Assembly: GCF_014196055.1 (NCBI RefSeq) | Contig: NZ_JACICY010000002.1 | Coordinates: forward strand, 322,553 to 386,552 | Direction: 5' to 3' | Length of the DNA: 64,000 nucleotides | Origin: Novosphingobium hassiacum | Lineage (GTDB): Bacteria > Pseudomonadota > Alphaproteobacteria > Sphingomonadales > Sphingomonadaceae | Position numbers and translations under genes: made by a program | Notes under the pieces: model-generated | The model's database searches: none | The model's input: the letters and a program-made list of their open reading frames with translations, nothing else | Told to the model about the DNA's origin: nothing | In this document: positions 52,614 to 60,218 of the stretch, in pieces | Numbering within the stretch: the stretch's first letter is position 1 | Layout: each line of letters opens with the position of its first letter

Positions 52614-53378
52614 ATGGCTACCCAACTGCGGTCCAACATCGAATGCAGCGACGCCGAGTGGCAGGCCCGGCAGGAGCTGGCGGCGTGCTATCGCATCTAC
52701 GACCACCTCGGCTGGTCCGAATCGATCTACAACCACATCTCGCTGAAGGTGCCGGGCGAGGACAACGCTTTCCTGATCAACCCGTTCGGGCTGCTCTATT
52801 GCGAGGTGACCGCATCGAACCTGGTCAAGATCGACCTCGACGGCAACAAGCTGGCGCATAGCGATTATCCGGTCAATCAGGCGGGCTTTACCCAGCATGC
52901 CTATTTCCACCGGCATCTGCCGTGGGCCCACGCGATCTCGCATGTCCACACGACCGAGACGATGGCGGTGTGCAGCCTTGCCGAAGGGCTGATGCCGATC
53001 AACTTCTACGCCTGCAGCTTTACAGGTCAGGTCGCCTATCACGAGTTTGAGGGCGTGACCGTGCGCGCAGAGGAAGGCGAGCGGCTGCTGGCAAACCTTG
53101 GCGACAAGCGCATCCTGATGCTGCGCAATCATGGACCGGTGGTTATGGCCAGGACTCTGCAGCAGATGTTCCTCACGCAGTGGAGCTTGCAGCGCGCCTG
53201 CGAGATCCAGATCGCGACGCTGTCGATGGGCCAGCCGGTGGTGCGCGTGCCCGACGCCGTGGTGCAGGTGCACCAGCGCGATCTTGGGCAGGTCAATGCC
53301 GGTGGCGCGGTGGGCGAGGCCGACTTTGCGGCTTGGACGCGGCGGATCGACAGGATCGATCGCAGTTGGCGGGATTGA
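52614..53378 (+). CDS. Class II aldolase/adducin-family protein
   Basis: This 254-residue protein has the class II aldolase/adducin fold. It shows YNHISLKVPGEDNAFLINPFG, a metal-site region AHAISHVHTTETMAV with the His-x-His pair and a later His in LMLRNHGPVVMA. Adducin-like proteins without clear aldolase activity are frequent in alphaproteobacteria. The glutamate following the first helix, needed by fuculose-phosphate aldolase, is not obvious, so the substrate is left open. GGAGAGCG before the ATG supports the start. It diverges from gcdH, and the 2Fe-2S protein gene follows after 32 bases, perhaps in the same unit. Confidence 0.85.
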   Translation: MATQLRSNIECSDAEWQARQELAACYRIYDHLGWSESIYNHISLKVPGEDNAFLINPFGLLYCEVTASNLVKIDLDGNKLAHSDYPVNQAGFTQHAYFHRHLPWAHAISHVHTTETMAVCSLAEGLMPINFYACSFTGQVAYHEFEGVTVRAEEGERLLANLGDKRILMLRNHGPVVMARTLQQMFLTQWSLQRACEIQIATLSMGQPVVRVPDAVVQVHQRDLGQVNAGGAVGEADFAAWTRRIDRIDRSWRD

Positions 53379-53410
53379 TTGCGGCGTAGGTGGCGGGCTA
53401 GAGCCGCTTC

Positions 53411-53920
53411 ATGGCCCGCCTTACCGTCAACAACCAGCCCGTGCAGTATCGTCTTGATGACGATACGCCGTTGCTGTGGGCGCTGCGCGATGCGGCCAAC
53501 CTGACCGGCACGAAGTACGGCTGCGGGACGGGCGAGTGCGGCGCGTGCATGGTGATCGTCGACGGGCAGGCGATGCCGAGCTGCACGCTGTCGCTGGGCG
53601 AGGCCGAAGGACGCAGCGTGACCACGATCGAAGGGCTTTCCGCCGATCGCTCGCACCCGGTGCAGCAGGCGCTGGTGGCAGAACAGGCGATCCAGTGCGG
53701 GTTCTGTACGCCGGGGATCGTGATGGCGGCGGCGGCCTTGCTGACGACCAATGCCAGTCCGACCGACGAGGACATCGGGCGCGCGATTACCAATATCTGC
53801 CGCTGCGGGGTGTACCCGCGCTTGACGCGTGCGATCCAGCGCGCGGCGCGGGTGCTGCGGGGCGAGGAGACGATCAGTGCCGCGCCACCGCCGGCGATCG
53901 TGGCGCCGGGGGCGGGGTAG
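53411..53920 (+). CDS. iorA: 2Fe-2S small subunit of a xanthine dehydrogenase-family oxidoreductase (isoquinoline 1-oxidoreductase alpha-like)
   Basis: This 169-residue electron-transfer subunit has two 2Fe-2S clusters. The plant-ferredoxin cluster ligands lie in YGCGTGECGACMV and the later PSCTLS. The four-helix cluster ligands lie in IQCGFCTPGIVMAA and NICRCGVYPRL. The final Ala/Pro-rich tail is typical of IorA. It should work with a molybdopterin-containing large subunit, but none is encoded next to it; the next gene is arsC after a palindromic repeat. The partner must lie elsewhere, or this is a leftover of a broken operon. Confidence 0.88.
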   Translation: MARLTVNNQPVQYRLDDDTPLLWALRDAANLTGTKYGCGTGECGACMVIVDGQAMPSCTLSLGEAEGRSVTTIEGLSADRSHPVQQALVAEQAIQCGFCTPGIVMAAAALLTTNASPTDEDIGRAITNICRCGVYPRLTRAIQRAARVLRGEETISAAPPPAIVAPGAG

Positions 53921-53950
53921 CTGCGGGTCATGCCGCGACAATATTCAATT

Positions 53951-54023
53951 GCTCCCCCGCGAAGGCGGGGGCCTCAGGCCTTGGCGTGCAACCTCCTGCG
54001 GTCCCCGCCTTCGCGGGGACGCA
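53951..54023. repeat. GC-rich palindromic repeat, family 1, copy C
   Basis: This is a complete copy with a left hairpin CCCCCGCGAAGGCGGGGGC plus CTCAGGC and a right hairpin GTCCCCGCCTTCGCGGGGAC. It matches copies at 2227 and 9158. It separates iorA from arsC. Confidence 0.78.
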
Positions 54024-54049
54024 TGATTGGTTGATTTGGAGAAGAGACG

Positions 54050-54391
54050 ATGAAGGCAACGATCTGGCACAACCCCGGCTGCGGGACTTCGCGCAATACG
54101 TTGGCGCTGCTCGAGGAAGCGGGTGCCGATGTGACGGTGATCGGATATCTCAAGACCCCGCCGAGTGCCGACAAGCTGGCGCAGCTTTACCGCGATGCCG
54201 GGATCACGCCGCAGCAGGGTTTGCGGTTGAATGGCACCGATGCCGAAGAACGCGGGCTGCCACAGGCCGATGACGCGACGGTGCTGGCAGCGATGGTTGC
54301 TGAGCCGAAATTGATCGAGCGTCCGCTGGTCGAGACCGACAAGGGCGTGCGGCTGTGCCGTCCGAAAGAAAAGGTGCTGGAGATCCTGTGA
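54050..54391 (+). CDS. arsC: ArsC-family arsenate reductase
   Basis: This 113-residue thioredoxin-fold protein has the catalytic Cys in HNPGCGTSRNTLALL, the motif GYLKTPPS and the C-terminal IERPLVETDKGVRLCRPKE. This is the glutaredoxin-linked ArsC type, in which the Arg of ERP binds arsenate. The same family includes YfgD/Spx-like proteins, so a role outside arsenic resistance is possible, especially as no arsB, arsR or acr3 gene is near. The ATG at 54050 follows GGAGAAGAGACG. Confidence 0.87.
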   Translation: MKATIWHNPGCGTSRNTLALLEEAGADVTVIGYLKTPPSADKLAQLYRDAGITPQQGLRLNGTDAEERGLPQADDATVLAAMVAEPKLIERPLVETDKGVRLCRPKEKVLEIL

Positions 54392-54425
54392 CGGACGCGC
54401 TGCGCTGACGTCGGGTTGAGGTTTC

Positions 54426-54440
54426 CTCGACACGAACGGG
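54426..54440. repeat. Half copy of the CGACACGAACGG repeat
   Basis: CTCGACACGAACGGG matches the right arm of the element at 60075-60176. The partner arm is missing here. Confidence 0.5.
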
Positions 54441-54473
54441 TTTATCTCGTTGGTAGGATTCAGCTAGCGCGCC

Positions 54474-54602
54474 CTAGAAGGGCAGGGGCTTGCCTGCGAG
54501 GATCAGCGCCATGGCACTGCCGAGCACGATCAGCTTGCGCGCTATTTCGTGCAGCACGAAGGGGGCATGCGGAGCGTGAGCCAAGGAGACGGAGCGAACC
54601 AT
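54474..54602 (-). CDS. Putative 42-residue small membrane protein
   Basis: The gap between arsC and the carboxypeptidase gene contains a short frame from ATG 54600-54602 to TAG 54474. It encodes MVRSVSLAHAPHAPFVLHEI, then one hydrophobic segment RKLIVLGSAMALILAG and a short KPLPF tail. Third-position GC content is high, as in the neighbouring genes, which favours a real gene. The ribosome-binding site is weak (CACGGG). There is no family I recognise. Reported with low confidence as a possible single-span protein. Confidence 0.33.
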   Translation of the reverse strand: MVRSVSLAHAPHAPFVLHEIARKLIVLGSAMALILAGKPLPF

Positions 54603-54646
54603 GACCCGTGGTTACGCGCCGACCCCTTAACAGTGGGTAAAGATGG

Positions 54647-55777
54647 TCAATCCCGAAGCCATTCGAGCAGCGAGGCGAGGCATTCACGCGCCAGCAGCTT
54701 CGAGCGTTCCGGACTCCAGCCCTGCGCCGGGCATGGCAGGTCGTCGTTGTCCTTGAACGGCATTTCGAGCGTCATCGCCACGCAGCCGAAGCGTTCGGCA
54801 AGCTGGTTGGTCGACATCGACAGGTTGGCGCGGCCTGCGCCAGCGGTGGGATAGCCGCGCTTGGTCTGGAAATCGGGCGTGCGCCGCTCGAGGATCTGGC
54901 GGTAGCGGGTGTAGGCGGCACCTTGTACTTCGGTCCATGACGGGATGCCTTCGAACCCGGCGATGAACACGTAGGGGATCGCTTCGTCGCCGTGTACGTC
55001 CATGGCGAAATCGACGCCGGTTGCATCCATCGCGTTGCGGATCGCCAGGACTTCGGGCGAGCGTTCCGCCGAGGGTTCATGCCATTCGCGGTTGAGGTTC
55101 ACGCCGACCGCGTTGGTGCGCAAGTGGCCGCGGCACGAGCCATCGGGGTTGGCGTTGGGCACGATGTGGAAGCGGCAGCGCTGGCGCAGCGCGCGGGCGT
55201 GGGGGTCGGCGGGATCGGTGAGCATGTCGAGCGCGCCCTCCATCCACCATTCGGCCATCGATTCGCCGGGATGCTGGCGCGCGTAGAGCCAGACCTGCTT
55301 GGGGCCATCGCCGAGTGACAGGCAGTCGATCGGCTGGCCTTCGATGCTGAGGCCGAGGTTGCGCAATTCGACTCCATCGCAGGCGGCGGTCTGTGCGACC
55401 AGATCGTGATGGCGCTCCATCGAATAGGGCGCGAAGTAGGCAAACCAGCAGGTCCCGGCAGCCGGGGTGTGGCGGATGGTCAACGTACCGCCGTCTTCCT
55501 GGGCGTCGTAGCTGGTTTCGGTGCGGCCCCAGAATTCGCGATCTTCTGAAAAGGCGGCGCGGTAGGCGGGCCAGCCGCCGGGATAGGCCGACGCGGAAAG
55601 TCCGGTGATCTTGAGCGTAAGCGCGCGTCCGGCGGCACCGTCCACGCGAAAATGAAACCACTGGAAGAACTCGGAATCCCGGTCCTTGCGGATCGCGAGC
55701 CGGGCGGTGGTGCCGTCGATGGAACGGACTTCGATGTTACCGGAATCGAATGCGGCGTTGATGCTGATCTGGTTCAT
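54647..55777 (-). CDS. M14-family zinc carboxypeptidase, cytosolic carboxypeptidase type
   Basis: This 376-residue metallopeptidase has an N-terminal beta domain ([20 protein letters not shown]) as in cytosolic carboxypeptidases, then the catalytic M14 domain. Zinc ligands are in [16 protein letters not shown] (His-x-x-Glu) and [12 protein letters not shown] (His), the substrate region is [24 protein letters not shown], and the catalytic Glu is in [11 protein letters not shown]. Eukaryotic relatives trim glutamate chains from tubulin. Bacterial ones are of unknown substrate. Its ATG overlaps the stop of the DUF4136 gene (ATGA), so it is the second gene in that unit. Confidence 0.92.
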   Translation of the reverse strand: MNQISINAAFDSGNIEVRSIDGTTARLAIRKDRDSEFFQWFHFRVDGAAGRALTLKITGLSASAYPGGWPAYRAAFSEDREFWGRTETSYDAQEDGGTLTIRHTPAAGTCWFAYFAPYSMERHHDLVAQTAACDGVELRNLGLSIEGQPIDCLSLGDGPKQVWLYARQHPGESMAEWWMEGALDMLTDPADPHARALRQRCRFHIVPNANPDGSCRGHLRTNAVGVNLNREWHEPSAERSPEVLAIRNAMDATGVDFAMDVHGDEAIPYVFIAGFEGIPSWTEVQGAAYTRYRQILERRTPDFQTKRGYPTAGAGRANLSMSTNQLAERFGCVAMTLEMPFKDNDDLPCPAQGWSPERSKLLARECLASLLEWLRD

Positions 55778-56367
55778 TTCACCTTGATAGTCGCACCGGA
55801 CTTGCCGGGGAAGCCCGCGAAGAGGGCGCGCGCCATGCGCGGTGCGGCAAGAGCGGGAGCGGCTTCCTTCGCCTTGGCATTCTCGCGCGATTCGGCGCGG
55901 CCTTCCCATAGCGCTTCGCCGGTGATCCGGTCACGAATGCGCACGGACAGGCGCGTCAGCACCAGTTCCTTGGGACCGCCGCCAAGGTTGAGGCCGAGCC
56001 CGAGGCCCACGCCGCCGCCGTAGCTGCCGGTCGATCCGCCGACACCCACGCTGAACGGACCGCGCGCGCCTTCGCGGCGCACGGTCTCGCGATCGACCTC
56101 GACTTGGGCGATGGCGTTGGCCGCGCCCGGGGTGGCGGTGCCGAAGCCTGCGGCGAGTAGTTCGCGCGCCACGGCATCGCGCCACACGGCCTGTTCGAGG
56201 CTGGCGGGATCGGTGCCGGGTGCCGATTCGACGATGACCGCTGCGCCGCTCAGGCGAGCGACCGTCTGCGGGGTGTGGAACGCGGTAACCTCGATCTCCG
56301 CAGGCTTCGCCACGACGGGGGAGGTCGTGAGTGACAGCAGGGCGACTGCGGCGGCAAGGCATTTCAT
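55774..56367 (-). CDS. DUF4136-like exported protein, paralogue 2
   Basis: This 197-residue protein has a signal peptide ([18 protein letters not shown]). Its middle contains a glycine-rich stretch ([20 protein letters not shown]) flanked by strands [20 protein letters not shown], a pattern found in DUF4136 lipoprotein-like domains. It lacks a lipobox. It is similar in plan to the next gene upstream at 56449, which shares ATRLDVRIRDRASDRVLWEG, so the pair arose by duplication. An ATG at 56388 is also in frame; 56367 gives the cleaner signal peptide. The function is unknown, probably periplasmic. It is translationally coupled to the M14 carboxypeptidase gene. Confidence 0.78.
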   Translation of the reverse strand: MKCLAAAVALLSLTTSPVVAKPAEIEVTAFHTPQTVARLSGAAVIVESAPGTDPASLEQAVWRDAVARELLAAGFGTATPGAANAIAQVEVDRETVRREGARGPFSVGVGGSTGSYGGGVGLGLGLNLGGGPKELVLTRLSVRIRDRITGEALWEGRAESRENAKAKEAAPALAAPRMARALFAGFPGKSGATIKVK

Positions 56368-56448
56368 GTCAGCGATCCGGTTGTTCATGCAAGACGGTGC
56401 GACGTCTGCAGGTGGCGCGCAATGCCAAATGGCACAGCACAGGTGGCG

Positions 56449-57132
56449 TCAGCCGATGGGCGCGATCTCGGTGGCGCTTTCGAACCTGTCGAACAGCGCC
56501 GAGGCGAGGCGGGCGGCGACCGCGCCGTTGTCGAGGCCTTCGTCGTCCTCGCGCGTCTGGGCGATGGCGTGGCCTTCCCACAGCACGCGATCGCTTGCGC
56601 GGTCGCGGATGCGCACGTCGAGGCGGGTCGCGACGATGGCCTTGCGCGGCTTGGTCAAGTCGATGTTGAGGCCCAGTGCAGTGTAGCTGCCGCGGTTGGA
56701 CACGCCGACCGCCATCTCGCCCGACACTGGCTTGCGCTTGGGCTCTTCGGGAACGACGGTCTGGTGTGTGATGCCGATCTGCGCGATCTGGCCGCCAGTC
56801 GCTCCGCTGACGGCGGTGTCGTAGCCGAGCTTGGCAAGCTGATCGACGACGGCGGCTTCGTAAACCGGGAGCTTCCATTCGGCCTCGGCACCGGGGGCAG
56901 CGGCGACGGTGATCGGGCCCTTGCCGAGCTGTGCGGCGGAACCCGTGGCGCGGAAAGCCTCGACATCGACGCGGGCGGCGGGACCGGTAGAGCGGCGGCC
57001 ATCCTCACCGCGCAGGCGCTGATCGCCCAGCGGTGAACCCCATGCCCCGCCCTGCGGATAGGGCTGGGCTTGCGCGAACACCGGCAAGGCCAGGCTTGCA
57101 ACGAGCGCACAGGAAAGCAATGGGAGCTTCAT
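56449..57132 (-). CDS. DUF4136-like exported protein, paralogue 1
   Basis: This 227-residue protein has a signal peptide (LLSCALVASLALPVFAQAQ) and a DUF4136-like body with VDVEAFRATGSAAQLGKGP, LPVYEAAVVDQLAKLGYDTA and RLDVRIRDRASDRVLWEGHA. It lacks the long glycine stretch of its paralogue. It is first in a row with the paralogue and the carboxypeptidase; the gap to the next gene is 81 bases. It is divergent from galE. Cell-envelope association is likely from the signal peptide; the role is unknown. Confidence 0.78.
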   Translation of the reverse strand: MKLPLLSCALVASLALPVFAQAQPYPQGGAWGSPLGDQRLRGEDGRRSTGPAARVDVEAFRATGSAAQLGKGPITVAAAPGAEAEWKLPVYEAAVVDQLAKLGYDTAVSGATGGQIAQIGITHQTVVPEEPKRKPVSGEMAVGVSNRGSYTALGLNIDLTKPRKAIVATRLDVRIRDRASDRVLWEGHAIAQTREDDEGLDNGAVAARLASALFDRFESATEIAPIG

Positions 57133-57227
57133 TCGTTGTTTTCCTGTTTGCAATGTGGACGACCTACTAACACGTGTAAGCCCGTGCCGCTGTCGCAGGT
57201 ATGAACGCCGCCGAGGAGCTATTGCCA

Positions 57228-58229
57228 ATGACCAAGCTACCCGTTCTCGTCACCGGCGGTGCAGGCTATATCGGAAGCCACGCGGTGCTGGCGTTGAAGG
57301 ATGCGGGGTGGCCGGTTTCGGTGATCGACAATCTGGTGACCGGCTTCCGCTTTGCGGTGCCCGAAGGCGTGCCTTTCTATGAAGGCGATATCGCCGACTC
57401 GGAACTGGTCGCGCGGATCATCGCCGAGCAGGGCATCAAGGCGGTGATGCATTTTGCCGGATCGGTGGTCGTGCCCGAATCGGTCGAGAACCCGCTGAAG
57501 TACTACCACAACAACACTGCCAAGAGCCGCGCGCTGATCGAGGCTGCGGTGACCGGCGGGGTGCCGCATTTCATCTTTTCGTCGACCGCTGCGACTTACG
57601 GCATCCCCGAGACATCGCCGGTGCGCGAGGATTGCCCGCAGCGGCCGATCAATCCCTATGGCATGTCCAAGCTGATGACCGAGGCGATGCTCGGTGACGT
57701 GGCCAAGGCGCACCCGCTCAACTATTGCGCGCTGCGCTATTTCAACGTCGCAGGTGCCGACCCGCAGGCGCGCACCGGGCAGTCGACGGCGGGCGCGACG
57801 CACCTGATCAAGGTTGCGGTCGAGGCGGCGCTGGGCAAGCGCGAATCGGTCGGCGTCTATGGCACCGACTATGCGACGCCAGATGGCACGGGCGTGCGCG
57901 ATTACATCCACGTATCCGACCTGGCCGCCGCACACGTTCTGGCGTTGCAGGCGCTGGTCGAACAGCCGGACCGCTCGCTGACGATGAACTGCGGCTATGG
58001 GCGCGGGTTCTCGGTGCTCGAAGTGCTGGACGCGGTGGACCGGGTGACCAACCAGAAGATCGTGCGCAAGCTGGAGGGGCGCCGTGCGGGCGATCCCGAT
58101 GCGCTGATATCGGACAACGCAGCGATTCGGGCAACGCTGCCGTGGGTCCCGCAATACGCCGATCTCGATACGATTGTGTCACACGCGCTGGCGTGGGAGC
58201 GCAAGCTGGGCGAGATGGCTCAGGCTTAG
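57228..58229 (+). CDS. galE: UDP-glucose 4-epimerase
   Basis: This 333-residue extended SDR interconverts UDP-glucose and UDP-galactose. It has the NAD motif TGGAGYIGSHAVLAL, HFAGSVVVPESVENPLKYY, the catalytic Ser/Thr and Tyr in SSTAATYG and NPYGMSKLM, RYFNVAGADP and RDYIHVSDLAAAH, all typical of GalE. ATG 57228 is preceded by GAGGAG at a good distance; ATG 57201 is in frame but has no such site. It probably supplies galactose for surface polysaccharides. It stands alone between the DUF4136 gene and the oxygenase-like gene. Confidence 0.94.
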   Translation: MTKLPVLVTGGAGYIGSHAVLALKDAGWPVSVIDNLVTGFRFAVPEGVPFYEGDIADSELVARIIAEQGIKAVMHFAGSVVVPESVENPLKYYHNNTAKSRALIEAAVTGGVPHFIFSSTAATYGIPETSPVREDCPQRPINPYGMSKLMTEAMLGDVAKAHPLNYCALRYFNVAGADPQARTGQSTAGATHLIKVAVEAALGKRESVGVYGTDYATPDGTGVRDYIHVSDLAAAHVLALQALVEQPDRSLTMNCGYGRGFSVLEVLDAVDRVTNQKIVRKLEGRRAGDPDALISDNAAIRATLPWVPQYADLDTIVSHALAWERKLGEMAQA

Positions 58230-58258
58230 GTAAGGCCCGCTCTCGGTACAGGCGGCCC

Positions 58259-59026
58259 TTAGTACAGGCTGGCCTCATCCGGTGTCTTCGCGTTTTGCGC
58301 GCGCCACTCGGTGTAGCGCAGGAATGTGCCGTCGGGCTGGCGCAGGAAATCGCATTGCTTGGCGATGGTGCGCGCAATCTGCGGCCAGTGCTCCATGCGG
58401 TCCGTGCCGAAATTGAAGCACAGAAACACCGCGCGCTCGTCCAGCTCGCCAAGGGCGGTGGAATGCCGGAAATGGGTGCCGAAGACGATGCCCTTGCCCA
58501 AGCGGTAGGTCAGTGTGGGGCGCTCGTTGCGCACGCTCTCATACGTGAGCCCCAGGCCGCCGGTGTTGGCGGTAAGCGGGGCCATCAGCGTGAACGCCTG
58601 GTTGTCCTGCGTCAGCCAGTCGCAATGCATGTTGAGCGCCGTGCAACTGCTGCGTGTCACGAAGAACCCTGCGTAAAGCCTGATCTCGCGGTCGTGGGGA
58701 ACGAACGGCGCAACCATCGGGCCGACCCCGCTGCGATGGAAGACCTGCTCGAACCAGTCGTAGGCAGGTTTGTCGGCGTGGCTCAGCCAGCAGATATCGC
58801 TGCTCCAGCCGCTCGGGCGCTCGTTATACAGCCGCACTCCGTTGGACAGGGTGTAACGCGCGCCCTTTTCCTCCATTCGCCGCGTCTCGATGGCTAGCGG
58901 TGCAAGCTCGTCGATGATCGCGTCAGGCATGTCGCATTCGAAGACATTGGGAGCCATCAGCGCAGCGTTGAGGAAGCGGGGCTGTCCCGGCACATGCAGT
59001 ACACCCGGTATGGCTTGCGCTGGCAT
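58259..59026 (-). CDS. Possible Fe(II)/2-oxoglutarate oxygenase-like protein
   Basis: I do not recognise this 255-residue protein with certainty. Its second half has the order expected of a double-stranded beta-helix oxygenase: an HxD-type pair in LNMHCDWLTQDNQAFTL, then a strand rich in Gly and Thr, and a distal His in KGIVFGTHFRHSTALGEL, followed by ERAVFLCFNFGTD. The residue that would bind the 2-oxoglutarate carboxylate is not clear. The ATG at 59024-59026 follows AAAGGAAACC, a strong ribosome-binding site. It is convergent with galE and divergent from rpmJ. There is no partner gene to suggest a substrate. Confidence 0.6.
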   Translation of the reverse strand: MPAQAIPGVLHVPGQPRFLNAALMAPNVFECDMPDAIIDELAPLAIETRRMEEKGARYTLSNGVRLYNERPSGWSSDICWLSHADKPAYDWFEQVFHRSGVGPMVAPFVPHDREIRLYAGFFVTRSSCTALNMHCDWLTQDNQAFTLMAPLTANTGGLGLTYESVRNERPTLTYRLGKGIVFGTHFRHSTALGELDERAVFLCFNFGTDRMEHWPQIARTIAKQCDFLRQPDGTFLRYTEWRAQNAKTPDEASLY

Positions 59027-59209
59027 GGTTTCCTTTCGCGGACCGGCGTACTGTATCCGCATTTCGGTTCATCGGGGTTGCCCGGGATTTGCACGCGGAA
59101 CACGTTTTGACAAGCGCGGCGGCGCTGGCAGGGTTGACTTGGTGGAATGCCCTCTTTAACGGCCACGCTTCAGTTTTCAGCCCGGTCAGCTCGGGCAAAG
59201 GGATTCGAC

Positions 59210-59335
59210 ATGAAGATTCGCAATAGCCTGAAGTCGCTCAAGGATCGTCACCGGGACAACCGCGTGATCCGTCGTCGTGGCCGCGTCTATGTGATCAACA
59301 AGACCCAGAAGCGCTTCAAGGCGCGTCAGGGCTAA
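59210..59335 (+). CDS. rpmJ: 50S ribosomal protein L36
   Basis: This is a complete 41-residue protein, [20 protein letters not shown] continuing to [21 protein letters not shown]. The cysteines of the zinc-binding L36 form are absent, so this is the longer zinc-free (C-minus) type found in alphaproteobacteria. AAAGGG lies seven bases before the ATG. It is a single-gene unit. Confidence 0.97.
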   Translation: MKIRNSLKSLKDRHRDNRVIRRRGRVYVINKTQKRFKARQG

Positions 59336-59415
59336 GACTTTCAGAGTTTCGGTGCAGTCTCGCGACGGCGGGGCTGCATCGGAAACACCGGCAGGCTTCC
59401 TTGTGAAGCTGTGTT

Positions 59416-59437
59416 GCCCCCGCCGAAACGCGGGGGC
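59416..59437. terminator. Hairpin after rpmJ, possible terminator
   Basis: GCCCCCGC pairs with GCGGGGGC around CGAAAC. There is no clean T run, so it may be a member of the GC-rich repeat class instead. Confidence 0.4.
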
Positions 59438-59461
59438 GCTGTCGTTTGTGGGGCATCGGAT

Positions 59462-60067
59462 TTGGTCGAAGCTGTCGTCTGGGATATCGGCCGGGTGCTG
59501 GTCGAATGGGATCTGGCGCGAATCTATCGCGATGCGATCCCCGATGACGGCGCGCGCACCCGATTCGTCAGTGAAGTCGTGACCGAGCAGTGGCACATGC
59601 AGCACGATGCGGGCGTGCCGTTTGCGCAGATGGTGGCGGCAAGGCAGGCCGAATTTCCACACCATGCCGATCTGATCGCGCTTTATGCGACCGACTGGCT
59701 TGAAAGCATACCGGGACCTGTTGCCGGAACGCACGAATTGATCGAGCGCCTGACCGCGCGGGGCGTGCCGCAGTACGCGATCACCAATTTCGGCGTGGAA
59801 GCCTGGGCGTTGTTCCGGCCCACATTCCCGATTCTGAACCACATGCGCGACATCGTGATTTCAGGGGTTGAGCGGCTGGTGAAGCCGGGTGAGGCGATCT
59901 TCGATCTGGCGGCGCGGCGGTTCGGCTGCAGCCCAGACGCGATGCTGTTCATCGACGACAGCGCGCCGAACGTCGAGACAGCGCGGCGGCTGGGCTGGCA
60001 GGCGTTTCACTTTACCGGCGATGCGGGCGCACTTGAGGTGCGGTTAATTGGGTTGGGGTTGCTCTAA
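59462..60067 (+). CDS. HAD-superfamily hydrolase
   Basis: This protein of about 201 residues belongs to the HAD family of phosphatase/dehalogenase-like enzymes. Motif I is VVWDIGRVLVEWD (nucleophile Asp), motif II is the Thr in YAITNFG, motif III is the Lys in VKPGEAIFD and motif IV is FIDDSAPNVETARRLGW. The helical cap resembles the YihX or haloacid-dehalogenase-like subgroup. The start is uncertain. TTG 59462 gives the natural N-terminus just before motif I; in-frame codons further upstream fall in the hairpin after rpmJ. The substrate is unknown, with sugar phosphates usual for this subgroup. Confidence 0.85.
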   Translation: MVEAVVWDIGRVLVEWDLARIYRDAIPDDGARTRFVSEVVTEQWHMQHDAGVPFAQMVAARQAEFPHHADLIALYATDWLESIPGPVAGTHELIERLTARGVPQYAITNFGVEAWALFRPTFPILNHMRDIVISGVERLVKPGEAIFDLAARRFGCSPDAMLFIDDSAPNVETARRLGWQAFHFTGDAGALEVRLIGLGLL

Positions 60068-60074
60068 ACACCAT

Positions 60075-60176
60075 CCGTTCGTGTCGCGCGAAGTCGAGAC
60101 ACATGCGCACTGTGTCTCGACTTCGGGCTTCGCCCGAAGTTTATCCCGAGCTTGACGAGGGGCTCGACACGAACGG
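60075..60176. repeat. Compound palindromic element, family 2
   Basis: The outer arms CCGTTCGTGTCG (60075-60086) and CGACACGAACGG (60165-60176) are reverse complements. Inside, GAAGTCGAGACACA (60090-60103) pairs with TGTGTCTCGACTTC (60111-60124), and a third hairpin, CTTCGGGCTTCGCCCGAAG, spans 60121-60139. A solo arm is present at 54426. It lies between converging genes. Confidence 0.75.
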
Positions 60177-60218
60177 GCTACGGCGGGTTACAACAATCCG
60201 AAACCCGCCGCGCCGTCA

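Noticed and set aside
54050..54391. An arsenic resistance operon
   Set aside because: Only arsC is present; neither an arsenite pump nor an ArsR-type regulator is in the window.
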